Positions 58,401-62,878 of a stretch of DNA of 62,878 nt are shown piece after piece. Numbering within the stretch: the stretch's first letter is position 1; each line of letters opens with the position of its first letter. Made by a program: the position numbers and the translations under genes. Source of the DNA: Bryobacterales bacterium (GTDB lineage: Bacteria > Acidobacteriota > Terriglobia > Bryobacterales > UBA6623); NCBI GenBank assembly GCA_022824585.1, contig JAJDZN010000329.1, positions 1 to 62,878 on the forward strand, written 5' to 3'. Below the pieces are notes generated by a model, which was given only the letters and a program-made list of their open reading frames with translations, ran no database searches and was not told where the DNA came from.

Positions 58401-61400
58401 ATTTGAGCCGGATGCAGCCACGACCCCATCGGCTCCAATCCGCCGGGGAGCGCAATTTCGGCCACTGCCTCTCCTTGGCTCGACCAAACAGCCTCGACGC
58501 TGCGGAGTGCCTCTCCGTACTCGATGCCGGTGGCGGCAAGACCTCGGTAGATGTCTGGCGCGCTCTTGGGCGAAAGCCCCGACCTGCGCGCTTCAATGTC
58601 CACTGCAGCCGGCAAATCGACACGGTCGGCAGGCCTCCCCAGCCGTGCCGCTGCGTGCAGCGTCCACGTGTGCTCCGGGCCTTGGCTGTAGAGCTCCATG
58701 CGACGAGCCACCGATTCTTCCGTGTCCTTGACGACCACCTGCACGGTCTTTCCGCGGTCGTCAGGCTCGCTGTGCCCGTCTTCGCCTGCGAAGTGCATGG
58801 GCACCTGCACATGCAGGTCCTCGACCACGACCCCGGCCATTCCGGGCATCGCGCCCGCTGTCTCCACGGCCGCCGCTCCGTACAGGGACCCGGGGACCAC
58901 GATCAGTCCGAGCACCGAGTAGTCTCCCAGCCACTCCGGGGCCGAAGCGAACATCTGCGTTTCGAACGTGACTTCCCCGCCGACCATGTCGCGGCGCGTG
59001 CCCAGCAGCGCATGACCGCCGCCCGCGATCCGTCGCTTCGGCGGCTCGACCCAGAACCGCTCGCGCTGGAAGGGGTACCCCGGCAGGGACACCCGCCGGC
59101 GGCTCTCGCCCGCGAACAAGCCCTCGAAGTGGACAGCCGCGCCGGCCTCGTACGCAGCGGCCGCGGCCGCCGCGAAGCCGCCTGCCGCGCCCTCCTCCCG
59201 CCGCAGGCTCGCCAGCACCGCCGGCCTAGAGCCGGACCCGCCGCCGTTCCCCGCCGGCCACGCCTGCTCCACCAACGGCCCCAGGACCGCTTGCGGGCCG
59301 ATCTCGACCACCAGCCCCGCGCCAATCTCCGCCAAGGCCGCCACGCCTGCCGCGAACGCCACCGGCTCCCTCGCCTGGCGCCGCCAGTACGCTCCGTCCA
59401 TCCGCTCGCCCGCGCGCAGCGCCCGCCCAGTCACGTTGCTGACCAGCGGCACCGCAGGCGTCCCCAGCTCTACGGCCTCCAGCGCCCCCTCGATGGTCTC
59501 CAGCGCCGGGTCCATCAGGGCGCTGTGAAATGCGTGGCTGGTGTTCAGCCGTGCCACCCGCACTCCCGCCAGCTCGAAGCGCTCCGCCAGTGCCTCCAGC
59601 GCGGCCCGCGGCCCGCTCACCACCCGGTGCGTGCCGTTCTCCGCCGCCACGCCCAGCCCCGTTTCCGCCGCGCCTCCGCCGTGCTCCGCCAGCGCCTCGG
59701 CCACCCGCTGCTGCGGAGCGAACACCGCCAGCATGGCCCCGGACGCCTCCCCTTCCACCGGCAGCGATCCCATCGACTCGCCCCTCGCTGCCGCGAACCG
59801 CAGGCCGTCCTCCAGGCCGAACACTCCCGCCACGTGCGCCGCCGCGATCTCCCCGACGCTGTGCCCCAGCACCGCCGCCGGCCGCACTCCCACGCTGGCC
59901 CACTGCGCCGCCAGCGCGCACTCCAGCGCGTACAGCGCCGGCTGCGTCCAGCCGGTGTCGTCCAAATCCCCGGCCGTCCCCAGCCGCCCAAACATCACGT
60001 CCAGCAGCGACGCCCCGCGCAACTCCTGCATGGCCTGCTCGCAGCGCTCCAGCACGGCCCGCGCCACCGGCTCCCGCTCGTACAGCCAGCGCCCCATGCC
60101 GGCCCACTGGCTGCCCTGGCCGGTGAAGACGAACGCCACTTGCGGCCCGTGGGCGGCCCGCGCGATCTCGCGGCCCGCGACCACCGCCTCCAGCCCGGAC
60201 CGCAGTTCCGCGAGGTCAGCGCACACCAGTCCGGCCCGATGGTCGAAATGGCTCCTGCCCAGACCTGCCGTCCAAGCCATGTCTGCCAGCAGGGACCGCG
60301 ACTCCTGCTCGCCCGATGCCTCGCCGTCGCGGTCTCGCAGCCACGACAGGTAGCGGCCCGCCAGCTCCCGCACCGCCCTCGGCGACCTTCCCGACAACGG
60401 CAACAGCCGCTCCCGCGATCCGCCACTCTCAGATTCCGCCGTGGCTGCCCTGTCCACGGGGCCTTTCCCGTTGCGATCAGGCGCCTCCAGCACTACGTGG
60501 GAATTCGTTCCCGAGAATCCGAACGAACTCACCCCCGCCCGCACCGGCCGGCCCGGCGTCGTCGGCCAGCGCCTGGCCTCCGCGGTCACCTCCACCGGCA
60601 GCGCGTCCCAGTCGATGCGCGGACTCGGCTTCTCGAAATGCAAGTGCCGCGGCAGCACTCCGTGCTCCATCGACAGCGCGACCTTGATCAGGCCGGCAAC
60701 GCCCGCCGCCGCCTCCAGATGGCCGATGTTGGTCTTCACCGATCCCATCAACAGCGGGCGATCCGACGCTCGTCCGGGCCCGTAGGCTGCGGCCGCAGCC
60801 TGCACCTCGATTGGATCCCCCAGCTCCGTGCCGGTCCCGTGCGCCTCTAGGTAGTCAACGTCCGCTGGTTCCAGCCCTGCCCGCGCCAGCGCCTCTCCGA
60901 TCACCCGTTCCTGGGCCGGCCCGTTCGGCACCGTCAGGCCCGCGCTGGCCCCGTCCTGATTCACCGCCGACCCTCGGATTACCGCCCAGATGCGGTCCCC
61001 GTCCGCCTGCGCCTCCTGCAGGCGCTTCAGCACGACCACCCCGCATCCCTCGCCCCGCACATATCCGTTCGCCGACGCATCGAATGTCTTGCAGCGTCCG
61101 TCTGCCGCCAGCATTCCTCCCTTGGCCAACAGCTCGTTGCCGGTCGACGTCAGGATCGCGTTCACGCCTCCTGCCAGCGCCAGGTCCGCCTCGCCCCTTT
61201 CCAAGGCGACAACTGCTTGGTGGACCGCGACCAAGGAAGACGAGCAGGCCGTGTCCACGGCCATCGCCGGCCCTTCCAGCCCCAGCGCGAATGCCACTCG
61301 CCCGATCGCCGTGCTGCCCGCATTGCCGGTTGCCACGTACAGGTCGGAAGTCGTTCGGCCCGCCCGGTCAATCAGCTCCGAGTAGTCGTTGCTCAAGATC

Positions 61401-62878
61401 CCCGCATAGACCCCCGTGCGGCCGCCTTTCAGCCGGCCCGGGTCGATTCCAGCCTCCTCCAGCGCCAGCCAGCTTGTCTCCAGCAACAGGCGCTGCTGCG
61501 GGTCCAGCAGCTCGGCCTCCACGGGCGCGATGCGGAAGAATTCCGCATCGAATTTGTCGATTTCCTCGACGAACGCCCCCCAACGACGAGCGTCGTCCTC
61601 GCCCAGCAGCCCCTCGACGTCCTCGTCCGTCGGTCCCACCGTCGAATTCTGGCGGCCCGGCGTCACTGCGCACTCGGCCGCCTCCAGTTCGCGCCAGAAT
61701 CCTGGCAGGTCTTGCGCTCCCGGGAATCGACACGCCATTCCCACGATCGCGATGCCGCCGTCCAGTCCTTGCGCTGGCAGCGGCCGTTTGCGCTCGATCA
61801 GGGCTGGCTCGATCTCCCCGAGTTCCGCAGCCAAGTGGCCGGCCAGGCTCTTGATGTCGGGAAAATCAAACACCGCCGTGCTCGAGGCCTTGTACTCGCC
61901 GCCCAATTCCCGATTCAGGCGATTCCTCAGCTCCACCGCCATCAGCGAGTCCATGCCGAGATCGAAGAACCCTGCCGTCGGATCCGGCGGCGATGCCAGC
62001 CGCAGCACAGACTGGACCTCAGCCTGCAGGAAGCCGCTCAGCAGCCCCTCGCGCTCGCCGGCCGGAACCGCTCTCAGGCGCTCCACCAGGTCCGTCTTGG
62101 CGGCCCTGTCCTGCGCAGCCGGCCCGGCTGCCACCAGTTCTTCCAGCTGGGGCAGCGTGACAGGCAAGCGAGAGGCGAACTGCGGCCAGTCAACCGACAG
62201 CACAGTCCCGTTGACCACGTCCTGGCGCACCAGCCTGTCCAAGGCCCGCAGGCCCCGTCGCGGACGGATCCAGCCCACGCCGCCCGCTGCCATCCCCTCT
62301 GCAAGCCGTGAACGCAGCTCCTCTGCCTGGCCAGTGACTGACCAAGGTCCCCAAGCGATCGACTGGCCCGCGAGACCCAACGAGCGCCGGTGCCGCGCCA
62401 GTTGGTCCAGAAACGCGTTCGCCGCCGCGTAGTTCGCCTGTCCGGGGTTTCCGAGCACGCCCGCGATGCTTGAGAACAGCACGAACAGGTCCAGGTCTCG
62501 GTTCGCGGTCGCCCGGTGCAGGTGCCAGGCCCCGAGCACCTTAGGCCCCAGCACCCCTTCGAACCGCTCCCAGTCTTGGTTGGCCAGGGACGCGTCTGAA
62601 ATTACGCCCGCGCTGTGAATGACTCCCGCCAGCGCGGGCATCGTGGCTTCGATGCGCTCCAGCATGGCGTCCACGGCCGCAGGGTCGGTCACGTCCGCCA
62701 ACTCCGTGCGCACATCGACTCCCCGCTCCCGTAGTGACGCGATTGCCGCTCTCGCCTCGGCGTCAGGCTCCCGTCGGCCATTCAGCACGATCCAGCGCGC
62801 CCCGCTGTCAGCCAACCAGCCCGCCGCGAGTCGACCGATCCCCGCGAGCCCGCCCGTCACCAGATATGTCCCGTCCTC
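43694..62878 (-). CDS. Modular type I polyketide synthase, 5' end beyond the window
   Basis: The open frame runs off the right edge, leaving 6394 residues visible (residue 1 at 62878). Order: KR (partial)-ACP; KS-AT-DH-cMT-ER-KR-ACP; KS-AT-DH-cMT-ER-KR-ACP; KS-AT, stop. The first two KS have DTACSSSL (Cys 545 and 3090), and the third DTTCSSSL (Cys 5633). The first two AT have GHSVGE (Ser 1007, 3558) and HAFH, which point to malonyl-CoA. Branches would then come from the cMT domains using S-adenosylmethionine. ACP serines are at 311, 2856 and 5399 in LGMDSLM. Several module 1 catalytic residues and the third AT serine are missing (see module entries). There is no thioesterase or reductase release domain, and the chain ends 19 residues after the AT with no obvious docking segment. 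Confidence 0.95.
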   Translation of the reverse strand, partial: EDGTYLVTGGLAGIGRLAAGWLADSGARWIVLNGRREPDAEARAAIASLRERGVDVRTELADVTDPAAVDAMLERIEATMPALAGVIHSAGVISDASLANQDWERFEGVLGPKVLGAWHLHRATANRDLDLFVLFSSIAGVLGNPGQANYAAANAFLDQLARHRRSLGLAGQSIAWGPWSVTGQAEELRSRLAEGMAAGGVGWIRPRRGLRALDRLVRQDVVNGTVLSVDWPQFASRLPVTLPQLEELVAAGPAAQDRAAKTDLVERLRAVPAGEREGLLSGFLQAEVQSVLRLASPPDPTAGFFDLGMDSLMAVELRNRLNRELGGEYKASSTAVFDFPDIKSLAGHLAAELGEIEPALIERKRPLPAQGLDGGIAIVGMACRFPGAQDLPGFWRELEAAECAVTPGRQNSTVGPTDEDVEGLLGEDDARRWGAFVEEIDKFDAEFFRIAPVEAELLDPQQRLLLETSWLALEEAGIDPGRLKGGRTGVYAGILSNDYSELIDRAGRTTSDLYVATGNAGSTAIGRVAFALGLEGPAMAVDTACSSSLVAVHQAVVALERGEADLALAGGVNAILTSTGNELLAKGGMLAADGRCKTFDASANGYVRGEGCGVVVLKRLQEAQADGDRIWAVIRGSAVNQDGASAGLTVPNGPAQERVIGEALARAGLEPADVDYLEAHGTGTELGDPIEVQAAAAAYGPGRASDRPLLMGSVKTNIGHLEAAAGVAGLIKVALSMEHGVLPRHLHFEKPSPRIDWDALPVEVTAEARRWPTTPGRPVRAGVSSFGFSGTNSHVVLEAPDRNGKGPVDRAATAESESGGSRERLLPLSGRSPRAVRELAGRYLSWLRDRDGEASGEQESRSLLADMAWTAGLGRSHFDHRAGLVCADLAELRSGLEAVVAGREIARAAHGPQVAFVFTGQGSQWAGMGRWLYEREPVARAVLERCEQAMQELRGASLLDVMFGRLGTAGDLDDTGWTQPALYALECALAAQWASVGVRPAAVLGHSVGEIAAAHVAGVFGLEDGLRFAAARGESMGSLPVEGEASGAMLAVFAPQQRVAEALAEHGGGAAETGLGVAAENGTHRVVSGPRAALEALAERFELAGVRVARLNTSHAFHSALMDPALETIEGALEAVELGTPAVPLVSNVTGRALRAGERMDGAYWRRQAREPVAFAAGVAALAEIGAGLVVEIGPQAVLGPLVEQAWPAGNGGGSGSRPAVLASLRREEGAAGGFAAAAAAAYEAGAAVHFEGLFAGESRRRVSLPGYPFQRERFWVEPPKRRIAGGGHALLGTRRDMVGGEVTFETQMFASAPEWLGDYSVLGLIVVPGSLYGAAAVETAGAMPGMAGVVVEDLHVQVPMHFAGEDGHSEPDDRGKTVQVVVKDTEESVARRMELYSQGPEHTWTLHAAARLGRPADRVDLPAAVDIEARRSGLSPKSAPDIYRGLAATGIEYGEALRSVEAVWSSQGEAVAEIALPGGLEPMGSWLHPAQIEGFFQLAALLANDTEGARPGALIPSGWERLWLVGPLPERLVCCARMRASNGVGLQRAGDSGAQVADLDLYDPRGMPLGGVSGLALKPTTRAALLSAAGGVEDLLYEVVWREQPWVSGLQSAGFLAAPSAAGELRGTFIEKLEAEGAVLESWEELLGGLAQVSRSYALAGMEALGWHRETGAIVEPEPLRRQLRVVADHQHLFRRLLGMLEKAGVLQARETESPSWVVTVGSGEPLPEGVAQNPRALAEGFLERHPSGSHEMSLLMRCGDALADLLAGRVEPLELLFGGEFAGLADLYHHSPGMRAANRMLGAAVGLLAAGLPEGRRLRVLEVGAGTGSATAEALKALPAGRFEYLFTDLSAGFFAEAEERFGATDAGIEYRVLNIEAAPEGLGLPAHRHDVIIAANVLHATRDLAKTLENCRRLLAPAGLLLALETFRPQEWMDLTFGALEGWSRFSDQYRSEHAMADEGVWRQALADTGFGEVEVLEGGVGDVVWQGVLVARGPLEVAETPGLWVLAGNGSAAAQELAGRLATRNQTVVVAGQGTMPEASQHARITAADMDPAKREAWRALLEGLPAEARLRGVVHLGALNEQGNAVTTAELAECTTRIGESALALVQGLQDAGAEPLDGLWFVTRGGQVVKRDQGGELAGAMLWGLGKAVAMEADQLRPRMVDLDPREPEPMDRLVDELLHADRETHVAHRGAARFAARLVRSARTGRLGLPGEPGWRLTRDTGGAPDALRVESAGLAAPGPGEVRVAVAAAGLNSHDVLIAMGISDQHSPLGTEFCGQVTATGAGVTEVSAGDRVVGLASGAFGPEVLASEDLVAKAPDGFPAAALAAIPAAFVTAELALELGGLEAGHRVLVHAREGDVGLAAVQLARAAGAEVLATASTDMLAYLRSLGVEHVFDSQATDLGQEVLAATAGAGVGMVLNSLTEPGFIEASLACLEQGGRFVEIAGRDTWSAERMAEARPDVGYHVLALDRLASDEPARVGTQLRSAVRRMGARKLEPLPHSAWPLAEAGAAMEYFRSERPVGKVVLTLPRLATAGLREDGTYLVTGGLAGIGLLAADWLADCGARWVVLNGRQEPDAEAKPAIEALRKLGVEVRVEVTDVTDSAAVDGMLERIERTMPPLAGVIHSAGVLADATLANQGWERFERVIGPKVLGAWHLHTATAGRDLDFFVLFSSIAGVLGNAGQANHAAANAFLDQLAWHRRSMGLAGQSIAWGPWSEVGEAEEQRARIAERLAASGVGWIVPRRGLRVLDSLVRRDVVCATVLSVDWSQFASHLPATLPLLRELVAPRAGGRGVAAKVDLVERLRAVSARERERLLAGFLQGEVQAVLRLASPPDVTSGFFDLGMDSLMAVELGNRLNRSFGGEYKPTSTEVFDFPDIKSLAGHLAAAFGEIEEAPAGPERPVPTLGQEGDIAIVGMACRFPGARDLSAFWDELAGAGCAVTPGRQGSSVGPSEGDFPEQVGEQDARRWGAFVDEIDLFDAEFFRIAPVEAEVLDPQQRILLETSWLALEEAGIDPGRLRGGRTGVYVGIATNDYSEVIERGGRRTGDLYVATGNSGSTAIGRVAFSLGLEGPAMAVDTACSSSLVALHQGVAALERGEADLVLAGGVNAILTPTSTELLAKGGMLAPDGVCKAFDAAANGFVRGEGCGVVVLKRLREAEADGDRIWAVIRGSAVNQDGASAGLTVPNGPAQERVIGQALARAGLEPAEVDYLEAHGTGTELGDPIEVRAAAAAYGRGRAANRPLLMGSVKTNIGHLETAAGIAGLIKVVLSMEHGMLPKHLHCRQLNPRIDWDALPVEVTTEARPWPASPDRPVRAGVSSFGFSGTNSHVVLEAPESHRRGHGPLMPIAAAQAGTGGPPEPRGKRLLPLSGKSSLAVRELAGRYLSWLESRGGVLGQGEESESLLADMAWTAGAGRSHFEHRASVVFGDLSELRAALEELAADREIARAAQEPQVAFVFTGQGSQWAGMGRWLYEREPVARAVLDRCEKVMQELRGASLLEVMFGQPGAAGDLDDTGWTQPALYALECALAAQWASVGLSPVAVLGHSVGEIAAAQVAGVFELEDGLRFAAARGELMGSLPVDGPEAGAMLAVFASPQRVSQALEEHAAGDDGSGLSLAAENGTHRVVSGPLEEVETLAERFEQAGVRVARLNTSHAFHSTLMDPVLDDIEEALEAVTLGSPAVALVGNVTGRAVREGERLDGAYWRRQAREPVAFAAGVQALAEIGVDVVVEIGPQGILGPLVEQAWPAESSDGAVSGPRVVESLRREAGGANGFSAAVAGAYEAGAAISFEGLFAGESRRRVPLPGYPFQRKRFWIEQGKRKVTEEGHALLGARRDSARGGMAFETDLHATDPAWLADHRVFGMVVAPGALYGVLGVEAAATTGGTDAVVLQDLQLHEPMIWLEEPEDGPPAGEGRTVQVFVDGAEGSSGRLFEVYSQGSGETAWQLHATARVERGEAGTPEAIGLGALRETLSRVDSTDFYRSIRRRGIVHGPAFQGLAAIWSGPGEAIGEVVLSSQAGPGRLWMHPAQLDACFQVVVATVGDAEEFDSDTYMPIGWERMWLAGPVPERMFCHARLLERPDAGTPGPGPAEVLVAELGLYDMQGAALGGVRGLVLKRATRAALVSAIEGVEDLLYETAWRKQPRAGRQRAADLPAAQARLEQLRGSFAESLASEGVPPEAWSALHEDLDRLARSYAMAGLEALGWRREKGAVLDLSLAQEQLKVVGDHRRLFGRMLAMLAEAGVLQAEAEGTPGWAVAVGADDDLPEGLASEPGAVGARLLERHAHGAHELGVLIRCGETLADVLRGRADPLEVLSGPEGAGLADIYRHAPGMRAANRMVGKTVAALVAGLPKGRPLRVLEIGAGTGSTTAEVLAVLPAGRFSYVCTDSSQSCLAETEERFGAGVESRVLDIEADPAPQGLEPHRYDLVIAADVLHATRDLGKTLEHCRRLLAPAGHLVVLESLRPQAWRDLTFGLMEGWWRFADPYRDDQALAGASAWRQALEESGFGDVEVLESGAEDTAWQGVIVARGQFEAEEEPGVWVLAGGASALAQELAEKLETRNQAVVLARHDTDQLAGVTTAYVDPTRREAWSSLLADLRSEAPLRGVVHLGALEGHGATATTPELAQDVAQIGEGALALLQGLQDVGAEPLEGMWFVTRGGQVVERERGGQLAGATLWGLARAVALEAPQLRLRMVDLDPRAPLQADSLLDELLDADRETLVAHRGATRHAARLVRAARTGRLRLPEEAGWRLAPGTGGSLDDLRVEPAGLPAPGEGKIRASVSAAGLNFYDVLSAMGVVDLYNPLGAEFCGRVIAIGPGVTSVAVGDRVAGLAAGAFGPEVVTSEELVAKSRSGLPAAALATVPTTFLTAAIAFELAGLQAGDRVLVHAGAGGVGLAAIRLAQAGGAEVIATASSWKRPYLRSLGVQHVFDSRTTAFGEKVLAVTGGAGVEVVLNSLTGPGFIEASLACLGQGGRFVEIAKRDIFSAEQMAAARPDVDYHILALDQLVIDEPERVGTQLRALMDRIDSKDLEPLPHSAWPLAEASAAMEHMRSARHVGKIVLTLPSLASGGLRGNGTYLVTGGLAGIGRLAATWLADNGARWIVLNGRREPDSEAGAAIAALRERGVTVQVELADVTDSAALDSMLERVEAAMPPLAGVIHSAGVIADASLTNQDWGGFERVLEPKVLGAWHLHRATADRDLDLFVMFSSIAGVLGNAGQANYAAANAFLDQLARHRRSVGLVGQAIAWGAWSEVGEAEERRARIAQQLAAAGLGWITPERGLRVFDKLLQQDLVAPAAVSMDWQRFAALLSADQPLLDELVDSKPVAEETAPTLDLRNRLREASPGDREALLMEIVQGEVQAVLQLASPPDPAVGFFDLGMDSLMAIELTNRLNRLLTGEYRLANTAVFDHVDIASLARHLAVELRVVEDESPEPERAAARRPEDGGIAVVGMACRFPGGQDLFRFWQQLEDGGSAITAERPGDLWVHAVSDSKASSSVREAGRWGAFIDGIDQFDPGFFRITPIEAEGIDPQHRLLLETSWHALEDAGINPGSLRGRRAGVFVGISGSEYKDLIQASESDFFDITALEGNSTSTGVGRVAHFLGLEGPAMPVDTTCSSSLVALHQASAALRLGEADLALAGGVNAILSKRATYGMAGVGLLSNDGQCRAFDASANGYVRGEGCGMVVLKRLADAKRDGDPIWAVIRGSAVNHNGGGAGLTVPNLGAQSRLLREALASAGLEPHDVDYLEAHATGSLLGDSVELQAAAEVYGAGRSSDRPLLLGSVKSNIGHLEAASGVASLIKVVLAMQRRTIPRHLHFREPSPEIDWGNLPVKVTSDETPWLSAQPGCPLRAGISSFGLSGTNAHVLVESCQTTGTHSERAALSVAVPMHSSAGSETTEGSFRERETRLLPLSGRSARAVRDLAGQYLSWLEQNAERPAAEHEGSDPPATSADAASLLADMAWTAGVGRNHFGHRVGLVFGSADELRERLTALASARDAAHFAGRAPSVAFVFAGQGSQWPAMGRALYEREPDGRAILERCDRVMRKVRGVSLVDAMLGRPGAADDQGDPLWAEPGLYAVECALAALWERVGVRPVTVQGHGVGELAAAKVAGVFGLEDGLRLAAARGALSSSLPTTGPRAGTLLAVSAPMERLETALGALNSDSSHAGPSVVLDSGTHRLVHGPVADMERLEALISAEGLRTERVKPGRASHGRLAEAGLHELESAFQGTKMTVPSVTLASSTTGRDVEPAKLLEATYWRRQASEPAIDGRSAEAPQTRKAGMVLEIGFDGDPLRVVGQDSPKADTNVDPAPEQGIGLRQESGSSSGFAKAVAAAYEAGAALSFEGLFTGERRRKVPLPGYPFQRERYWVTPSKH
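46496..54125 (-). other. PKS module 2: intact KS-AT-DH-cMT-ER-KR-ACP
   Basis: KS about 52.85-54.12 kb, AT 51.6-52.5, DH 50.48-51.37, cMT 49.28-50.26, pseudo-KR linker 48.55-49.28, ER 47.64-48.55, KR 47.0-47.6, ACP 46.57-46.77. All key residues are seen: DH His 3871 (LADHRVFG) and Asp 4044 (HPAQLDACFQ), cMT LEIGAGTGSTT, ER HAGAGGVG and EIAKRDI, KR Tyr 5238. AT has HAFH. The module should add two carbons, methylate the alpha carbon and reduce fully to a saturated, branched unit. Sequence and order closely match module 1, so they are tandem copies. Confidence 0.88.
54126..61765 (-). other. PKS module 1: KS-AT-DH-cMT-ER-KR-ACP with disabled reductive domains
   Basis: KS about 60.48-61.76 kb, AT 59.25-60.14, DH 58.15-59.01, cMT 56.9-57.9, pseudo-KR linker 56.2-56.9, ER 55.25-56.17, KR 54.64-55.25, ACP 54.19-54.40. 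KS, AT, cMT (LEVGAGTGSAT) and ACP look sound. The DH has Tyr 1320 (WLGDYSVLG) where His belongs and Glu 1494 (HPAQIEGFFQ) where Asp belongs. The ER nucleotide loop reads HAREGDVG (Asp 2365) instead of HAGAGGVG, and its later Lys is Gly 2453 (EIAGRDT). The KR has His 2695 (GQANHAAANAF) instead of Tyr. The expected product of one pass is an alpha-methyl beta-ketone. Confidence 0.85.
61766..62878 (-). other. PKS module 0: partial KR and ACP
   Basis: The edge cuts into a ketoreductase just before TGGLAGIG. The catalytic Tyr (residue 150, GQANYAAANAF), Ser (FSSIAG) and Lys (GPKVLGAW) are present. An Asp in VISDASL hints at B-type stereochemistry. The ACP has its phosphopantetheine Ser at residue 311 (61946-61948). 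What lies before the KR (DH, ER, MT) cannot be known from this window. Confidence 0.85.

Larger units (their letters stand above)
46496..61765 (-). repeat. Tandem duplication of a 7.63-kb PKS module
   Basis: KS starts lie at about 61,760, 54,124 and 46,495, so the two complete modules are 7.64 and 7.63 kb long with every domain in register. Long stretches (KS, AT entry, KR core) are near-identical between copies, while the DH and cMT differ more. The partial KR-ACP at the edge is a third copy of that part. Confidence 0.85.

Noticed and set aside
58403..60850. An 815-codon plus-strand frame opposite the PKS
   Set aside because: It is antisense to DH, AT and KS domains with clear motifs. The repeats in it simply mirror the duplicated modules.
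1..62878. CRISPR arrays, insertion sequences and tRNA genes
   Set aside because: No regularly spaced short repeats, no transposase motifs with flanking inverted repeats and no tRNA cloverleaf pattern were noticed. A profile search could still find a tRNA I overlooked.

Overview
The window reads as a piece of chromosome from a GC-rich, Gram-negative bacterium. It carries LptE (LPS assembly), a TonB-ExbB-ExbD relay, paired DUF1501 and DUF1549/DUF1553 proteins, a heme c/copper monooxygenase-like protein and DUF3604. This mixture is most familiar from Acidobacteriota, with Planctomycetota and some sponge-symbiont lineages as alternatives. The taxonomic guess is inference from gene content only.

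Layout. 0-0.2 kb: a 5S rRNA at the end of an rRNA operon. 0.5-2.8 kb: DUF465 and phospholipid/envelope genes (psd, pssA, lptE). 3.0-3.7 kb: an orphan OmpR-type regulator. 4.1-9.4 kb: a branched-chain amino-acid operon (ilvB, ilvH, ilvC, cimA) behind a well-formed promoter and a long leader that seems to encode an Ile/Val-containing leader peptide. 9.4-14.6 kb: rarA, a SpoU methyltransferase, tsaC, a Gly-rich secreted protein, a 36-residue membrane peptide and an SSS symporter. 14.9-18.3 kb: dnaE. 18.4-21.4 kb: two cytochrome-like secreted proteins, a rhodanese and a two-cluster ferredoxin. 21.5-26.0 kb: tgt-yajC-secD-secF. 26.0-29.7 kb: tonB-exbB-exbD-exbD-TPR. 29.7-32 kb: a bifunctional RelA/SpoT with its own promoter. 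32-40 kb: DUF3604, DUF1501, DUF1549/1553 and a sulfite-oxidase-type molybdoenzyme.

From about 40 kb the character changes to accessory DNA. A decayed FitAB/VapBC-like toxin-antitoxin pair lies at the junction. It is followed by an alpha/beta hydrolase, a conspicuously AT-richer sulfotransferase, and a minus-strand modular type I polyketide synthase that fills 43.7-62.9 kb and runs off the window (6394 residues visible). Its visible order is partial KR-ACP, then KS-AT-DH-cMT-ER-KR-ACP twice in tandem (about 7.63 kb per module), then a final KS-AT that simply stops.

The PKS is the most interesting object. Module 1 keeps KS, AT, cMT and ACP but has lost key residues in DH (His to Tyr, Asp to Glu), ER (nucleotide-binding loop and a Lys) and KR (Tyr to His). 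Module 2, a near copy, keeps them all. The terminal AT has Gly instead of the catalytic Ser, and there is no ACP, thioesterase or reductase after it. The simplest reading is one module leaving an alpha-methyl beta-ketone, one fully reducing methylating module, and a terminal KS-AT whose role in handover or release is unclear. The adjacent sulfotransferase and hydrolase are candidate tailoring or release enzymes.
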